Counted from the first letter of the stretch, positions 1-9,483 are shown. The stretch is 64,000 bases of DNA from Nostoc sp. NMS2 (GCF_017115105.1 NZ_JABXKH010000164.1:1-64000), one strand, 5' to 3'. Numbers and translations: made by a program. Notes: generated by a model not told the origin, from the sequence alone.

Positions 1-256
1 TCAACCCAACCTACGAATATTTTATTTTTTCGGAGTAATAAAAGAGCGTTAGGCATGGGGCATTGGAAGAATAATAACAGACGGGATTAATAGCGTCTTC
101 TGGCAGACCGGGGTATGAACTAATTTGCATAGATTTAGAAGCTTTTTGCCGTCAAATGGTCGAAGAAGTTAGATTAATGGCAAATGAAAAGCATGATAAA
201 GGTTAAATTCTATACATTTAAGGAATGCAGCAAAGTTTCCCCAAAGGAATTGCTTA
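1..256. other. Left edge: repeat tail and possible ORF remnant
   Basis: The first 14 bases (TCAACCCAACCTAC) match the end of the interspersed repeat found again near 28.98 and 35.58 kb, so a copy is cut by the window edge. An open frame on the plus strand from 78 to 206 (stop TAA at 204-206) has no plausible start codon. It encodes about 42 residues ending in a charged helix-like tail, and could be the C-terminal remnant of a lost gene. Nothing else is recognisable. Confidence 0.3.
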
Positions 257-913
257 TCAAGTCGCTTCATTCACAACTTCTCGTCTGACAAACAAAGCCC
301 GATAAACAGGTTCACCCTTTTTTTGCGTACCTATTTCCCGTTCTGTGGGGACTGGTAGCGGATTTTGGGCTAACCATTCTCCTGCACCGACTTTCTGATA
401 AGCTGGGTTAGCGGCAAAGCGATCGCGCATTTCCACTGCGATAAATTCCATATCTGATTGCAGAAACACAACTCCACCAACTGCAAGATAACTGGCTAAT
501 TCAGCCACTAATTCTGGTTGCACTACACGGCGTTTAGCATGGCGGGTTTTAAACCAAGGATCGGGGAATTGAATTGTGACGCGCTGTAAACTTTCTGGAG
601 GGAGGGAAGATAAAAGTGAGTCCAATGAGTTATTCACATTGCAAAATAAGTAGTGCAGGTTTGTGAAACCTAACTCAGAACGTAATTTATTCGCTTCTAC
701 CACTAGAGGTTCTCGAATTTCTAAACCGAGATAATTCCAATTGGGTTCTATTTTGGCCATATTCACCAAAAACTGTCCTTTAGCGCAGCCAATATCTAAA
801 TGTAGTGGTTGATTTGGCTTTGCATAAATTTTTTCCCAGTCAAGAGGACTTGCTGGTGTTTGATACTTTTTACCAAGTGGATTAACATGCTGGCGGACTC
901 GGACTGCTGACAA
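257..913 (-). CDS. trmB: tRNA (guanine-N7-)-methyltransferase
   Basis: This is the SAM-dependent enzyme that makes m7G46 in the variable loop of tRNAs. The 218-residue product is of normal length for TrmB. The SAM-binding loop LDIGCAKGQFL is at about residues 39-49, and the family signature QFPDPWFKTRHAKRR, which carries catalytic and tRNA-binding residues, is at about 115-129. The start is a TTG at 913. It is supported by a strong Shine-Dalgarno sequence (AAGGAGAGG) about five bases upstream, and no ATG lies nearby. The gene diverges from gyrA across a 492-bp spacer and appears monocistronic. Its function is well supported by the motifs. Confidence 0.93.
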   Translation of the reverse strand: MSAVRVRQHVNPLGKKYQTPASPLDWEKIYAKPNQPLHLDIGCAKGQFLVNMAKIEPNWNYLGLEIREPLVVEANKLRSELGFTNLHYLFCNVNNSLDSLLSSLPPESLQRVTIQFPDPWFKTRHAKRRVVQPELVAELASYLAVGGVVFLQSDMEFIAVEMRDRFAANPAYQKVGAGEWLAQNPLPVPTEREIGTQKKGEPVYRALFVRREVVNEAT

Positions 914-1405
914 AATTTCCTCTCCTTTACGTCAAAATATTTTGTTGATTCTAAATACTAATTGCTACGACTCTTCCTTTAATTGCGTCTTGGAAGGCTT
1001 TCTCCAAATCTGCTATTTCTCTAAGTAGAAATTATCAGCTACGCTTTCATTTATCAAACCTGATTAAGCAAAAAATCTAGTAAATAACGGTTATCAAAGT
1101 AAGACCTTATAAAGCCAATTTTAGATTGTTTTCTTAAATTTACTCTGTCATGTTTCAAGTTAGATGAATTTGCACTGAGCAACCTTTTATTTCACTGCTC
1201 TTGTTAAATAGCTAAAAGCTTCCCAAATGTAAGTTATTATATCTTTTTTGGCTAGATATTTTGGATTAGCTGCCCAGGCAAAAAAAGGCAAAATTATGCT
1301 AGAATTGTACCAAATTATGGCAATTATTCAAGAGCAATTTAGAATAATTTTGCGCTTTGCTGAGTAAAAAAGCTAAAATCTACGATTTTTGGAGATTTTT
1401 AGGTT
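914..1405. other. Intergenic spacer between trmB and gyrA
   Basis: This AT-rich divergent spacer must hold the promoters of trmB and gyrA. No repeat, ORF or RNA gene is recognised. A TATGCT hexamer near 1297-1302 could be a -10 element for gyrA, but no convincing -35 sits at the right distance, so no promoter is called. Confidence 0.4.
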
Positions 1406-4027
1406 ATGACAACCTCACAGGAGAGGATTATCCCGATAGACTTGCGAACCGAAATGTCGCAGTCTTATCTGGAATACGCCATGAGCGTGATAGTGGGTCG
1501 GGCGTTGCCAGATGCCAGGGATGGTCTAAAACCTGTGCATCGTCGCATTCTCTACGCAATGCACGAGCTAGGTCTGCTCCACGATCGCCCGTTTAAGAAA
1601 TGTGCCCGTGTGGTGGGGGAAGTGTTGGGTAAATATCACCCCCACGGCGACACGGCAGTATATGATGCCTTGGTGCGGATGGCACAGGATTTTTCCATGC
1701 GATCGCCCCTAGTTAACGGACATGGTAACTTTGGTTCGGTAGACAACGATCCGCCAGCCGCAATGCGGTACACAGAATGTCGCTTACAAGCTTTAACTAG
1801 CGCTGGGTTACTGCACGACATTGAATTAGAAACCGTAGACTTTGCCGATAACTTCGACGGTTCCCAGCAAGAACCGACAGTCTTACCGGCACGGATTCCC
1901 CAATTGTTGCTCAACGGTTCCTCTGGGATTGCCGTGGGCATGGCAACCAACATTCCGCCGCACAATTTGGGCGAATTAATTGATGCTTTGGTGGCTGTAA
2001 TCCACAATCCCGAAATCACCGACATTGAATTAATGCAGTATGTCCACGGCCCAGACTTTCCGACTGGGGCGCAAATTTTGGGGACATCTGCCATTAGAGA
2101 AGCTTACACCACCGGGCGTGGTTCCATTACCATGCGTGGTGTCGCTAACATTGAAACCGTTGAACAACGGGGACGGCCAGATAGAGAAGCAATTATCATC
2201 ACCGAATTGCCCTATCAAACCAATAAAGCGGCGCTCATTGAAAAAATCGCCGAAATGGTGAACGAAAAGCGGCTAGAGGGCATCGCAGATATCCGAGACG
2301 AGAGCGATCGCGACGGGATGCGAGTTGTCATCGAACTCAAGCGTGATGCTTATCCCCGCGTCGTTCTCAACAACCTCTACAAACAAACCCCACTGCAAGC
2401 TAACTTTGGGGCGAATATGCTGGCGTTGGTGAATAGCGAACCCCAAGTACTCACCCTCAAGCAGTTCTTAAGCGTCTTCTTAGATTTCCGCATCGAATCC
2501 ATAGCCAGACGCACCCGTTACGAACTGCGGAAAGCCGAAGAACGCGATCATCTCCTGCAAGGGTTATTAATTGCCCTATCCCAGTTAGATCCAATTATTG
2601 TCTTGATTCGCCATGCGCCCGATGCGCCCACAGCCAAAGGCGAGTTAATCACAACTTACGGACTTTCGGAAGTGCAAGCAGATGCGATTTTGCAGATGCA
2701 ATTGCGGCGGTTGACTGCCTTAGAAGCAGACAAAATCCGTTTGGAACACGACGAATTACAAGCGAAAATTACCGACTTGCAAGATATTTTGGCCCGCCGG
2801 GAGAGAGTGCTAGAAATCATCGAAACCGAAGTCGGACAGTTGAAAACTAGCTTCGCCACACCCCGCCGCACGGTGATTTTACCAGGGGAAGGGGAATTAG
2901 ACGATCGCGATCTAATTGCCAATGAAAAAGCAATAATTTTGGTGACAGAGCAAGGCTACATCAAACGGATGCCAGTTAACACCTTTGAAGCCCAAAGCCG
3001 TGCTACCAGAGGTAAAGCCGCAGCCAAGGTGAAAGATGATGATACCATTGAGCATTTTTTGACTTGCTGCGATCACGACAGTATTTTATTCTTTAGCGAG
3101 CGTGGTGTTGTTTATTGCCTGAGAGCTTATCAAATTCCAGCGAGTTCGCGTACCAGTCGCGGGACACCAATTGTCCAAATGTTACCCATTCCCAAAGAGG
3201 AAAAAATCACCTCAATTGTACCCGTTGACGAGTTTAGCAGCGAAGAATATCTGGTCATGCTCACCAAGGGCGGGAATATCAAGAAAACCGAATTAGCAGC
3301 CTTTAGTCATATTCGCGCCAATGGTTTGATTGCTATTTCCCTAGAAGAAGGCGACCAACTGCGCTGGGTGCGACGTGCTAGAGTCGAGGACAGTGTAATC
3401 ATTGGTTCTCGTAACGGGATGGCGATTAACTTCCGGTGCAACCACGAACAACTGCGTCCTTTAAGTAGGGCGACTCGTGGGGTGAAAGCCATGAAACTCA
3501 AAAATAAAGATGAACTGGTGGGTATGGATATTCTGCCCGCAGCAATTCTTGAAACTTTGGATGTTACAGAAGCCGAAATAGCCGAAACAGAAGATATCGA
3601 AACAATCGAAGCAATCGAAACAGAAGATATCGAAATTACCGAAACTACTGAAGAGTCCACAGAAGTGCCTAGCAGTGGCATTGTTGGCCCTTGGGTGTTG
3701 GTAATTACAATGGGAGGATATGGTAAGCGCGTACCCGTTGCCCAGTTCCGACTACAAAATCGTGCTGGTCAGGGTTTAATGGCAACTAAGTTCAAAAACC
3801 GCAAAACCAAAGACAAGTTGGCAACCCTACGCATTGTCAACAATGATGATGATGAAATCATGATGGTGACAAATCGCGGTATTATCATCCGTCAAGCAGT
3901 AAATGCAATTTCTATCCAATCGCGATCGGCAACTGGAGTCAGAGTGCAGCGTTTAGACGAAGATGATGCCATTACCGGAGTTGCAATAGTTCCACCTGAT
4001 GCTGCCGATGCAGAAGAAGCAGAATAA
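1406..4027 (+). CDS. gyrA: DNA gyrase / topoisomerase IV subunit A
   Basis: This is the breakage-reunion subunit of a type IIA topoisomerase; it cuts and rejoins DNA in a complex with GyrB. The product has 873 residues. The active-site tyrosine is Y122 in RYTECR, and the quinolone-determining segment HPHGDTAVYD has T83 and D87 by E. coli numbering. Six-bladed C-terminal beta-propeller repeats follow from about residue 510. The GyrA-box position (about 530-537, QSRATRGK) is degenerate compared with QRRGGKG, so topoisomerase IV-like activity cannot be excluded. An acidic Glu/Thr/Ile-rich insertion at about residues 716-752 interrupts the C-terminal domain. ATG 1406 is preceded by GGAG and AGG. 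The 3' end overlaps the longest lnt frame. Confidence 0.93.
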   Translation: MTTSQERIIPIDLRTEMSQSYLEYAMSVIVGRALPDARDGLKPVHRRILYAMHELGLLHDRPFKKCARVVGEVLGKYHPHGDTAVYDALVRMAQDFSMRSPLVNGHGNFGSVDNDPPAAMRYTECRLQALTSAGLLHDIELETVDFADNFDGSQQEPTVLPARIPQLLLNGSSGIAVGMATNIPPHNLGELIDALVAVIHNPEITDIELMQYVHGPDFPTGAQILGTSAIREAYTTGRGSITMRGVANIETVEQRGRPDREAIIITELPYQTNKAALIEKIAEMVNEKRLEGIADIRDESDRDGMRVVIELKRDAYPRVVLNNLYKQTPLQANFGANMLALVNSEPQVLTLKQFLSVFLDFRIESIARRTRYELRKAEERDHLLQGLLIALSQLDPIIVLIRHAPDAPTAKGELITTYGLSEVQADAILQMQLRRLTALEADKIRLEHDELQAKITDLQDILARRERVLEIIETEVGQLKTSFATPRRTVILPGEGELDDRDLIANEKAIILVTEQGYIKRMPVNTFEAQSRATRGKAAAKVKDDDTIEHFLTCCDHDSILFFSERGVVYCLRAYQIPASSRTSRGTPIVQMLPIPKEEKITSIVPVDEFSSEEYLVMLTKGGNIKKTELAAFSHIRANGLIAISLEEGDQLRWVRRARVEDSVIIGSRNGMAINFRCNHEQLRPLSRATRGVKAMKLKNKDELVGMDILPAAILETLDVTEAEIAETEDIETIEAIETEDIEITETTEESTEVPSSGIVGPWVLVITMGGYGKRVPVAQFRLQNRAGQGLMATKFKNRKTKDKLATLRIVNNDDDEIMMVTNRGIIIRQAVNAISIQSRSATGVRVQRLDEDDAITGVAIVPPDAADAEEAE

Positions 4028-5621
4028 AAAGCAGGGGGAGCAGGGGAGGCAGGGGGAGAGGTTAAACGCCTTGCTCCCTTACCTAATTGCCTTAGCTAGC
4101 GGCGTTTTAATGGGGCTAACCGTCGCCCCTGTCGGTGCATGGTTCCTAGCTTGGATTGCTCTAGCCCCACTGTGGGTTTTAGTTGTTACTTCTAGCTCAA
4201 TCCAAAATCCAAAATCCAAAATCCAAAATGGCCTCCTCTGGGGTATTGGTTATCACGGTGTCGCCCTATCCTGGATTACGGGAATTCACCCAATGACTTG
4301 GTTGGGCGTTCCCTGGTTGCCGAGTTTGGCAATCACGCTTTTTTGTTGGGGATTTATCAGCCTCTTGGGAGGGGTATTCGTTGCTATTTGGGCGGCTGTA
4401 ATGGTTTGCCTGGGCGGACAGAAACCGTGGTTACGTGTACTTATTGGTATAGCCGTATGGTGCGGTTTAGAAAGTCTGTGGAGTGCGGGGCCTTTGTGGT
4501 GGAGTTCACTCGCTTACACTCAAAGTCCGCATAATCTCGTAATTGTACATCTTGGTCAACTCTCTGGGCCTAATACTGTGACAGCAGCGATCGCTGCTGT
4601 TAATGGTTTAATTGCAGAAGGATGGACGAACCGCCAAGACGCAGAGAGCGCAGAGAGAATTTCCTTAGTGTCTTCTGCGCCTCTGCGGTTAGTTAATAAA
4701 TACTTCGTAATCGCCACAGGATTATTAATTACCTTACACTTCATTGGTTTTATCTTATATAGCCGTCCCATAGCCCAACCCACAGAAGCAGCTTTGAAAG
4801 TGGGGATTGTTCAGGGTAATATCCCGAACCGACTTTTACGAAGTTCCGAAGGGTTTCGTCGCGCCCAAGAAAATTACACTAGTGGGTATCTAACTCTAGC
4901 AAATCAAGGTGTAGATGCAGTCCTCACCCCAGAAGGAGCCTTACCCATTTTCCAGCGTAACTTGTTGGGAACTGCCTTAGTCGCAGCAGTGAAGGAAAAA
5001 GGTGTGGTTGCTTGGATTGGGGCTTTTGGCGAACGAGGAGACAGTTATACAATTAGCTTATTTACTTTCAACAGTAAAGGTGAAATTGTCAGCCGCTATG
5101 ATAAGTCCAAACTCGTACCTTTGGGAGAATATATTCCCTTTGAAGGAATTTTAGGCGGACTTGTTCAACGCTTGTCACCTTTGGAGGCACACCAAGTTCC
5201 TGGTTCAGCAAATCAAATATTTGACACTCCTTTTGGTCGGGCGATCGCTAGTATATGTTACGAATCTGCTTTTCCTGAACAATTCCGCCGTCAAGCTGCG
5301 GCGGGTGGGCAATTTATCCTCAGTTCTTCTAACGATGCCCATTACACTGCATCGATGCCATTTCAGCACCATGCACAGGATATAATGCGGGCAATTGAAA
5401 CTGATCGATGGTCAGCACGGGCAACTAATACCGGATATTCAGCCTTTGTAGATCCTCACGGGAGAACCTTGTGGATGTCTGGATATAATACTTACGAAAC
5501 TCATGCTGAAACAATTTATCGGCGACAGACACAGACTTTATATGTGCGTTGGGGTGATTGGTTAACACCTTTGTTGCTGGGATTGAGTGTCTTAGGGTGG
5601 TTTGTGCAGAGAGTAGTGTAA
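3999..5621 (+). CDS. lnt: Apolipoprotein N-acyltransferase
   Basis: Lnt is an inner-membrane enzyme that adds the third acyl chain to the N-terminal cysteine of lipoproteins. Several N-terminal membrane segments are followed by a nitrilase-type domain. The catalytic triad is visible as E312 (TPEGALP), K369 (YDKSKLVPLGEY) and C420 (SICYESAFPE). The start is uncertain: ATG 3999 and ATG 4008 overlap gyrA, and the first 20 or so residues are encoded by a G-rich simple repeat (4030-4062), so the true start may lie downstream. Two repeat-derived segments sit in frame: CCAAAAT heptamers at about 4197-4230, and an interspersed repeat at 4626-4694. Both are in linker or membrane-domain regions, and the catalytic core is intact. 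Confidence 0.9.
   Translation: MLPMQKKQNKKQGEQGRQGERLNALLPYLIALASGVLMGLTVAPVGAWFLAWIALAPLWVLVVTSSSIQNPKSKIQNGLLWGIGYHGVALSWITGIHPMTWLGVPWLPSLAITLFCWGFISLLGGVFVAIWAAVMVCLGGQKPWLRVLIGIAVWCGLESLWSAGPLWWSSLAYTQSPHNLVIVHLGQLSGPNTVTAAIAAVNGLIAEGWTNRQDAESAERISLVSSAPLRLVNKYFVIATGLLITLHFIGFILYSRPIAQPTEAALKVGIVQGNIPNRLLRSSEGFRRAQENYTSGYLTLANQGVDAVLTPEGALPIFQRNLLGTALVAAVKEKGVVAWIGAFGERGDSYTISLFTFNSKGEIVSRYDKSKLVPLGEYIPFEGILGGLVQRLSPLEAHQVPGSANQIFDTPFGRAIASICYESAFPEQFRRQAAAGGQFILSSSNDAHYTASMPFQHHAQDIMRAIETDRWSARATNTGYSAFVDPHGRTLWMSGYNTYETHAETIYRRQTQTLYVRWGDWLTPLLLGLSVLGWFVQRVV
4626..4694. repeat. Interspersed AACCGC/CGCAGAG palindromic repeat inside lnt
   Basis: The ends (AACCGCCAAGACGCAGAG and the complementary CTGCGCCTCTGCGGTT) form an imperfect inverted repeat. 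Related sequences occur at about 43221-43262, 48166-48184, 49632-49676 and 60337-60378. This copy is in frame and adds roughly 25 residues to Lnt. Confidence 0.75.
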
Positions 5622-5699
5622 AGAAGTTGGAAGTCGGAAGTCGGAATGGGCTACGATAAGCAGTCCATTCTGTTCACTAGGTATTTTGTAATAAGTCTA

Positions 5700-7736
5700 A
5701 TGACCCAGATTAAGCCTGAAGTAAAACGTACAGAAGAACTGCGCCAGTTATTGCAACAAGCCAGCTATGCTTATTACGTCTTAGATGCTCCAATTATGGA
5801 GGATGCAGTCTATGACCATCTATATCGAGAATTGCAACAACTAGAAATTCAATATCCAGAGTTGACAGCACCCGATAGTCCGACTCAGCGCGTGGGTGAG
5901 AAACCAGCAACGCAGTTTAGTTCGGTGCGGCATAATATCCCCCTGTACAGTCTGGAAAATGCATTTAATATTAATGAGTTGCAAGGGTGGGATCAGCGCT
6001 GGCGGCGACAAGTACCGAAAATAGATTCAGTGGAATATGTCACTGAATTGAAAATTGATGGTTCTGCTTTGGCTCTTACCTACCAAGATGGCATTCTAGT
6101 TAGAGGTACAACTAGGGGTGATGGAGTGATGGGTGAAGATATCACCCAAAATGTGCGGACAATTCGCTCAATTCCCTTGCGTTTGAATTTTGAAGGGTTA
6201 GAAATTCTCGAAAGGGTGGAAGTGCGAGGCGAGGCATTTTTGCCGTTGCAAGTATTTAAACAAATCAACGAGGAAAGGCAAAAAGCAGGTGAGCAATTAT
6301 TCGCCAATCCCCGGAATGCCGCAGCTGGTACACTCAGACAATTAGACTCGCGCATTGTCGCTAAACGGCGGTTAGCTTTCTTTGGCTATACTCTGCACAT
6401 TCCTGGTAGAGATGACACCAGTATTGCCAATACCCAATGGGAAGCGTTGGAGTTGTTAGAAAAGATGGGTTTTCAAGTAAACCCCAACCACAAACTTTGT
6501 GCCTCGATCGCAGAAGTGGCAAAATATTATGAATATTGGGATACGGAACGCCTGAATTTACCCTACATGACTGATGGGGTGGTAGTAAAGCTGAATTCTT
6601 TTAAACTTCAGGAACAGCTAGGGTTTACCCAAAAATTCCCTCGCTGGGCAGTAGCGTTAAAGTACCCCGCCGAAGAAGCGCCCACTCGTGTGGAAAATAT
6701 TGCTGTAAATGTCGGACGAACCGGGGCGTTAACGCCGTTAGCAGAAATGCGCCCTGTGCAATTGGCGGGGACAACCGTTTCCCGCGCGACTTTACACAAT
6801 AGCGATCGCATTTCTCAATTAGACATCCGCATTGGCGATACTGTTATTGTCCGCAAAGCTGGAGAAATTATTCCAGAAGTGGTGAGGGTACTCAAAGAAC
6901 TCCGTCCTGCTGACACTGAACCCTTCGTTATGCCCACCCATTGCCCTATCTGCGATCAAGCAGTGGTGCGAGAATCAGGTGAGGCAGTAACTCGGTGCGT
7001 CAATGCTTCCTGTGCAGCGATTCTCAAAGGTTCCATTGAACATTGGGTGAGTCGTGATGCCTTGGATATTAAAGGTTTAGGCGAAAAGCTGGTGCATCAA
7101 CTCGTTGATAAAGTTTTAGTGCATTCCGTTGCCGATTTATATGAGTTGACAGCAGAGAGATTGTGTGTATTAGAAAGGATGGGGCAAAAATCAGCAGAGA
7201 AATTAGTAGATGCGATCGCTCAATCAAAAAATCAACCTTGGTCAAGAGTATTGTATGGTTTAGGCATCCGTCACGTTGGCAGTGTTAATGCCCAATTGTT
7301 GACTCAGAAATATTTCACCGTAGACCAATTAGCGACAGCAAAGCAATCAGATATTGAAGGAATTTACGGTATTGGTGCTGAAATTGCCCAATCTGTGTAT
7401 CAGTGGTTTAGGATTGATGCCAACCAAAGATTGATAGAACGCTTGCAAGCAGAAGGATTGCAATTAACTGCCCCAGAAGAAACAAAAACAGTTGATGATG
7501 GTAATCAAAAATTCGCAGGTAAAACTTTTGTAGTTACAGGGACATTGCCAACCTTAAAGCGAGATGAGGCAAAGGCTTTGATTCAAAAAGCTGGTGGAAA
7601 AGTGACTGATTCTGTGAGTAAAAAAACAGATTATTTGGTGGTAGGAGAAGATGCAGGTTCTAAACTAGAAAAAGCGCTCTCTTTGGGAATTACACAGTTA
7701 AGTGAAGCGCAGTTGTTGGAAATGCTTAACGAATAA
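5700..7736 (+). CDS. ligA: NAD-dependent DNA ligase
   Basis: LigA seals nicks during replication and repair, using NAD+ as adenylyl donor. The chosen ATG at 5700 gives 678 residues with the typical LigA N-terminus. The open frame reaches 5646, but that stretch is repeat-like. The Ia domain comes first, then the adenylation lysine K118 in ELKIDGSALA. A four-cysteine zinc finger (CPIC...CVNASC) is at about residues 420-440, helix-hairpin-helix repeats follow, and a C-terminal BRCT domain spans about 605-678 (FAGKTFVVTGTLP...KKTDYLVVGEDAGSK). All canonical parts are present. It follows lnt in the same direction after a 78-bp spacer. Confidence 0.95.
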   Translation: MTQIKPEVKRTEELRQLLQQASYAYYVLDAPIMEDAVYDHLYRELQQLEIQYPELTAPDSPTQRVGEKPATQFSSVRHNIPLYSLENAFNINELQGWDQRWRRQVPKIDSVEYVTELKIDGSALALTYQDGILVRGTTRGDGVMGEDITQNVRTIRSIPLRLNFEGLEILERVEVRGEAFLPLQVFKQINEERQKAGEQLFANPRNAAAGTLRQLDSRIVAKRRLAFFGYTLHIPGRDDTSIANTQWEALELLEKMGFQVNPNHKLCASIAEVAKYYEYWDTERLNLPYMTDGVVVKLNSFKLQEQLGFTQKFPRWAVALKYPAEEAPTRVENIAVNVGRTGALTPLAEMRPVQLAGTTVSRATLHNSDRISQLDIRIGDTVIVRKAGEIIPEVVRVLKELRPADTEPFVMPTHCPICDQAVVRESGEAVTRCVNASCAAILKGSIEHWVSRDALDIKGLGEKLVHQLVDKVLVHSVADLYELTAERLCVLERMGQKSAEKLVDAIAQSKNQPWSRVLYGLGIRHVGSVNAQLLTQKYFTVDQLATAKQSDIEGIYGIGAEIAQSVYQWFRIDANQRLIERLQAEGLQLTAPEETKTVDDGNQKFAGKTFVVTGTLPTLKRDEAKALIQKAGGKVTDSVSKKTDYLVVGEDAGSKLEKALSLGITQLSEAQLLEMLNE

Positions 7737-7778
7737 TTCGTAATTAAAAAAACGGCTTAGAGTAAAAGACTTCTAGGA

Positions 7779-7953
7779 AGCATCCACTTTTGGCGGATTG
7801 CTCTCAGACTAGAAGTCTGGGGCTATACAAACCAAACCCGCCTTCGCGGGTTTCAGAGAGTCCGCGTTCGCGTAGCGTTCCGAAGGAAAGGCGGACTTCG
7901 TTTGTGTAGCCGCGATTTCCAATCGCCCGGTGTTTCTTCCAAAAGTGGATGCT
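7779..7953. mobile_element. MITE-like element with 15-bp perfect terminal inverted repeats
   Basis: The left end AGCATCCACTTTTGG (7779-7793) is the exact reverse complement of CCAAAAGTGGATGCT (7939-7953). The interior holds smaller palindromes (CCGCCTTCGCGG, and GTTTGTGTAGCCGCGATT) that recur at about 29463-29580, 21047-21125 and 63167-63275. No ORF is present, so this looks like a non-autonomous element. Confidence 0.7.
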
Positions 7954-8012
7954 CCCGACTTCTACAGCTTATAGCAGTTCTCACTTGAGTGAGGTACAAG
8001 AACCCCACCCCC

Positions 8013-8173
8013 GGGAGCATCCCAAATGTGCAAAAATCTTGATAGCCCTCATCCCCTAACCCCTTCTCCCATGTTTGGGAGAAGGGGAACTAGAGTTATG
8101 TCTCCCCTCTCCCATCTTTGGGAGAGGGGCTGGGGGTGAGGGAAAAGATTTAAGCTTGCATTGGGATGCTCCC
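8013..8173. mobile_element. 161-bp nested MITE with 8-bp target duplication
   Basis: The ends GGGAGCATCCCAAATG and CATTGGGATGCTCCC are imperfect inverted repeats that continue inward to about 28 bp. The element is flanked by the direct repeat CCACCCCC (8005-8012 and 8174-8181). The host sequence on both sides is a second repeat whose uninterrupted version lies at about 20741-20830, which defines the insertion boundaries. Confidence 0.85.
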
Positions 8174-8284
8174 CCACCCCCAACCCCCTCCCCGCTCTTC
8201 GAGAGGGCACTATGATGTATCTTGTATGATTAGGAAACGTAAAAATGGTTAAAGGTAAATTCGGAGTTTTATTAAATAAAACCA

Positions 8285-8515
8285 ATGTCTGAACAAAAGC
8301 CTATAAGTCCTTGGAACTACAAACCTTGGTGGTGTCAGCCCTGGTCTATAGTTCTCACAGGTATAACACTGATTAGTGGTAGCTGGTTACTATTTAAAAC
8401 TATCTGGCTAACCATTCTCGTCTCTATCCCTATAGTGATGTGGATGGGATTTTTTGTGTTGTTTTGGCCACAATTAATGATTCGCAGTGGGATTTTAGAG
8501 TCGTATAAAGACTAA
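8285..8515 (+). CDS. Small conserved-type membrane protein
   Basis: The 76-residue product has a tryptophan-rich N-terminus (WNYKPWWCQPW) followed by two hydrophobic segments at about residues 20-38 and 42-62, so it is probably a two-pass membrane protein. The compact reading frame, the ATG start just after the end of a repeat, and the lack of low-complexity sequence suggest a real gene. No function can be assigned. It converges with the next gene and is separated from it by 9 bp. Confidence 0.7.
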   Translation: MSEQKPISPWNYKPWWCQPWSIVLTGITLISGSWLLFKTIWLTILVSIPIVMWMGFFVLFWPQLMIRSGILESYKD

Positions 8516-8524
8516 TTCTAGGTT

Positions 8525-8878
8525 TTATAATTCTGGCTTTTGCGTAACAATCCACATCAAATCTAACCACAATTGAGGATAAGCCTTCTTAATCTGTGAT
8601 TTGGGGTCGTGCAACAGATTTGTAGCATTCAAGCAAACAACTTCAACTAGACCGAGATATTCTGCCACTTCTATCAGTAAATTTTTTTCTGCTACTATAG
8701 CAGCAATCAGTGTGTCAGGACAGTAAATCTTAATATATTTGGCATGAGCGATATACGCTCCTTTTAAGCTAGAATTTAGCACTTTTATATAGCAGTGGCG
8801 GAGTAATTTCCATGCTGTTGGGTGAGATTGTTTCATAATAAGAGTAAATTGTTGGGCTAAGTCTTCTTCGGTAATCAT
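8525..8878 (-). CDS. Hypothetical protein, 117 residues
   Basis: This is a small soluble protein rich in alpha-helix-type residues, with no signal peptide or membrane span. The preferred start is ATG 8878, which has the Shine-Dalgarno GGAGAG five bases upstream. That sequence overlaps an alternative ATG at 8890, which would add four residues. The family is not recognised. The gene stands alone between a convergent small membrane protein and a 605-bp spacer. Confidence 0.6.
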   Translation of the reverse strand: MITEEDLAQQFTLIMKQSHPTAWKLLRHCYIKVLNSSLKGAYIAHAKYIKIYCPDTLIAAIVAEKNLLIEVAEYLGLVEVVCLNATNLLHDPKSQIKKAYPQLWLDLMWIVTQKPEL

Positions 8879-9483
8879 TACTCTCTCCATTATTATTGTG
8901 CTAAAAATCTTAATTTCATCTTGGCACGGTCAAGAGGACGCAGCATTGCTAATGTTGTGTGCATTTTTATCTGAGTAAAATTAACAATTTTAGTTTGAGT
9001 AAAATTTACCCATCTGGCAAAATTTGTTGATAAGTTTTCTACAGCATAAATTACTTTCCTATCAAGAATCAAAGCTGAAACCGATTACTAAAACCGTATC
9101 AATCGCTGCTTTTTACCAAACTAATTCTATAAAGCCAAGTTACCGAAAATAATATTAAAGCCAACGAAGCAGGATAGTTGTTTACGCAGAGATGATCTTG
9201 ACTGGACTGCAAAATTAAGCGATATCTCCGATGGGCTACGCCTACGCACATTTTTATTTTTGCCGTCAGTCTCGGGAAGGAGAAGTTCCGAAGGTTGGAA
9301 TCTAACCCTCGAAATTTCCCTGCATCCACACAAATTAGCGGTATCAAAAATATCTAGTTTTGACAGTATACTAAGTTTTGATAATTTTAAGTTTACATTG
9401 ATAATTTTCAACCTGGCTTTGGGTACAAGACCTTGTAAGCATATAGATGCTCAGGGGATTTGCACAGTGAAAGTTAGGGTGAT
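8879..9483. other. Spacer with a short GGGCTACGCCTACGC repeat
   Basis: This is a 605-bp AT-rich non-coding stretch. The only recognised element is GGGCTACGCCTACGCAC at about 9231-9247, a piece of a repeat found again near 19.97 and 29.36 kb. The rest presumably includes the promoter for the diguanylate cyclase gene, but no clear promoter or ORF is seen. Confidence 0.4.

Noticed and set aside
3307..3681. Serine/valine-rich open frame on the minus strand inside gyrA
   Set aside because: It is the antisense of the acidic Glu/Thr/Ile insertion in gyrA; low-complexity and no independent start signal.
8049..8285. Open frame on the minus strand covering the 8.0-8.3 kb repeats
   Set aside because: It lies entirely in repeat and MITE sequence; residues such as PHPQPLSQRWERG are the translation of CCCTCATCCCC-type repeats found many times in such genomes.
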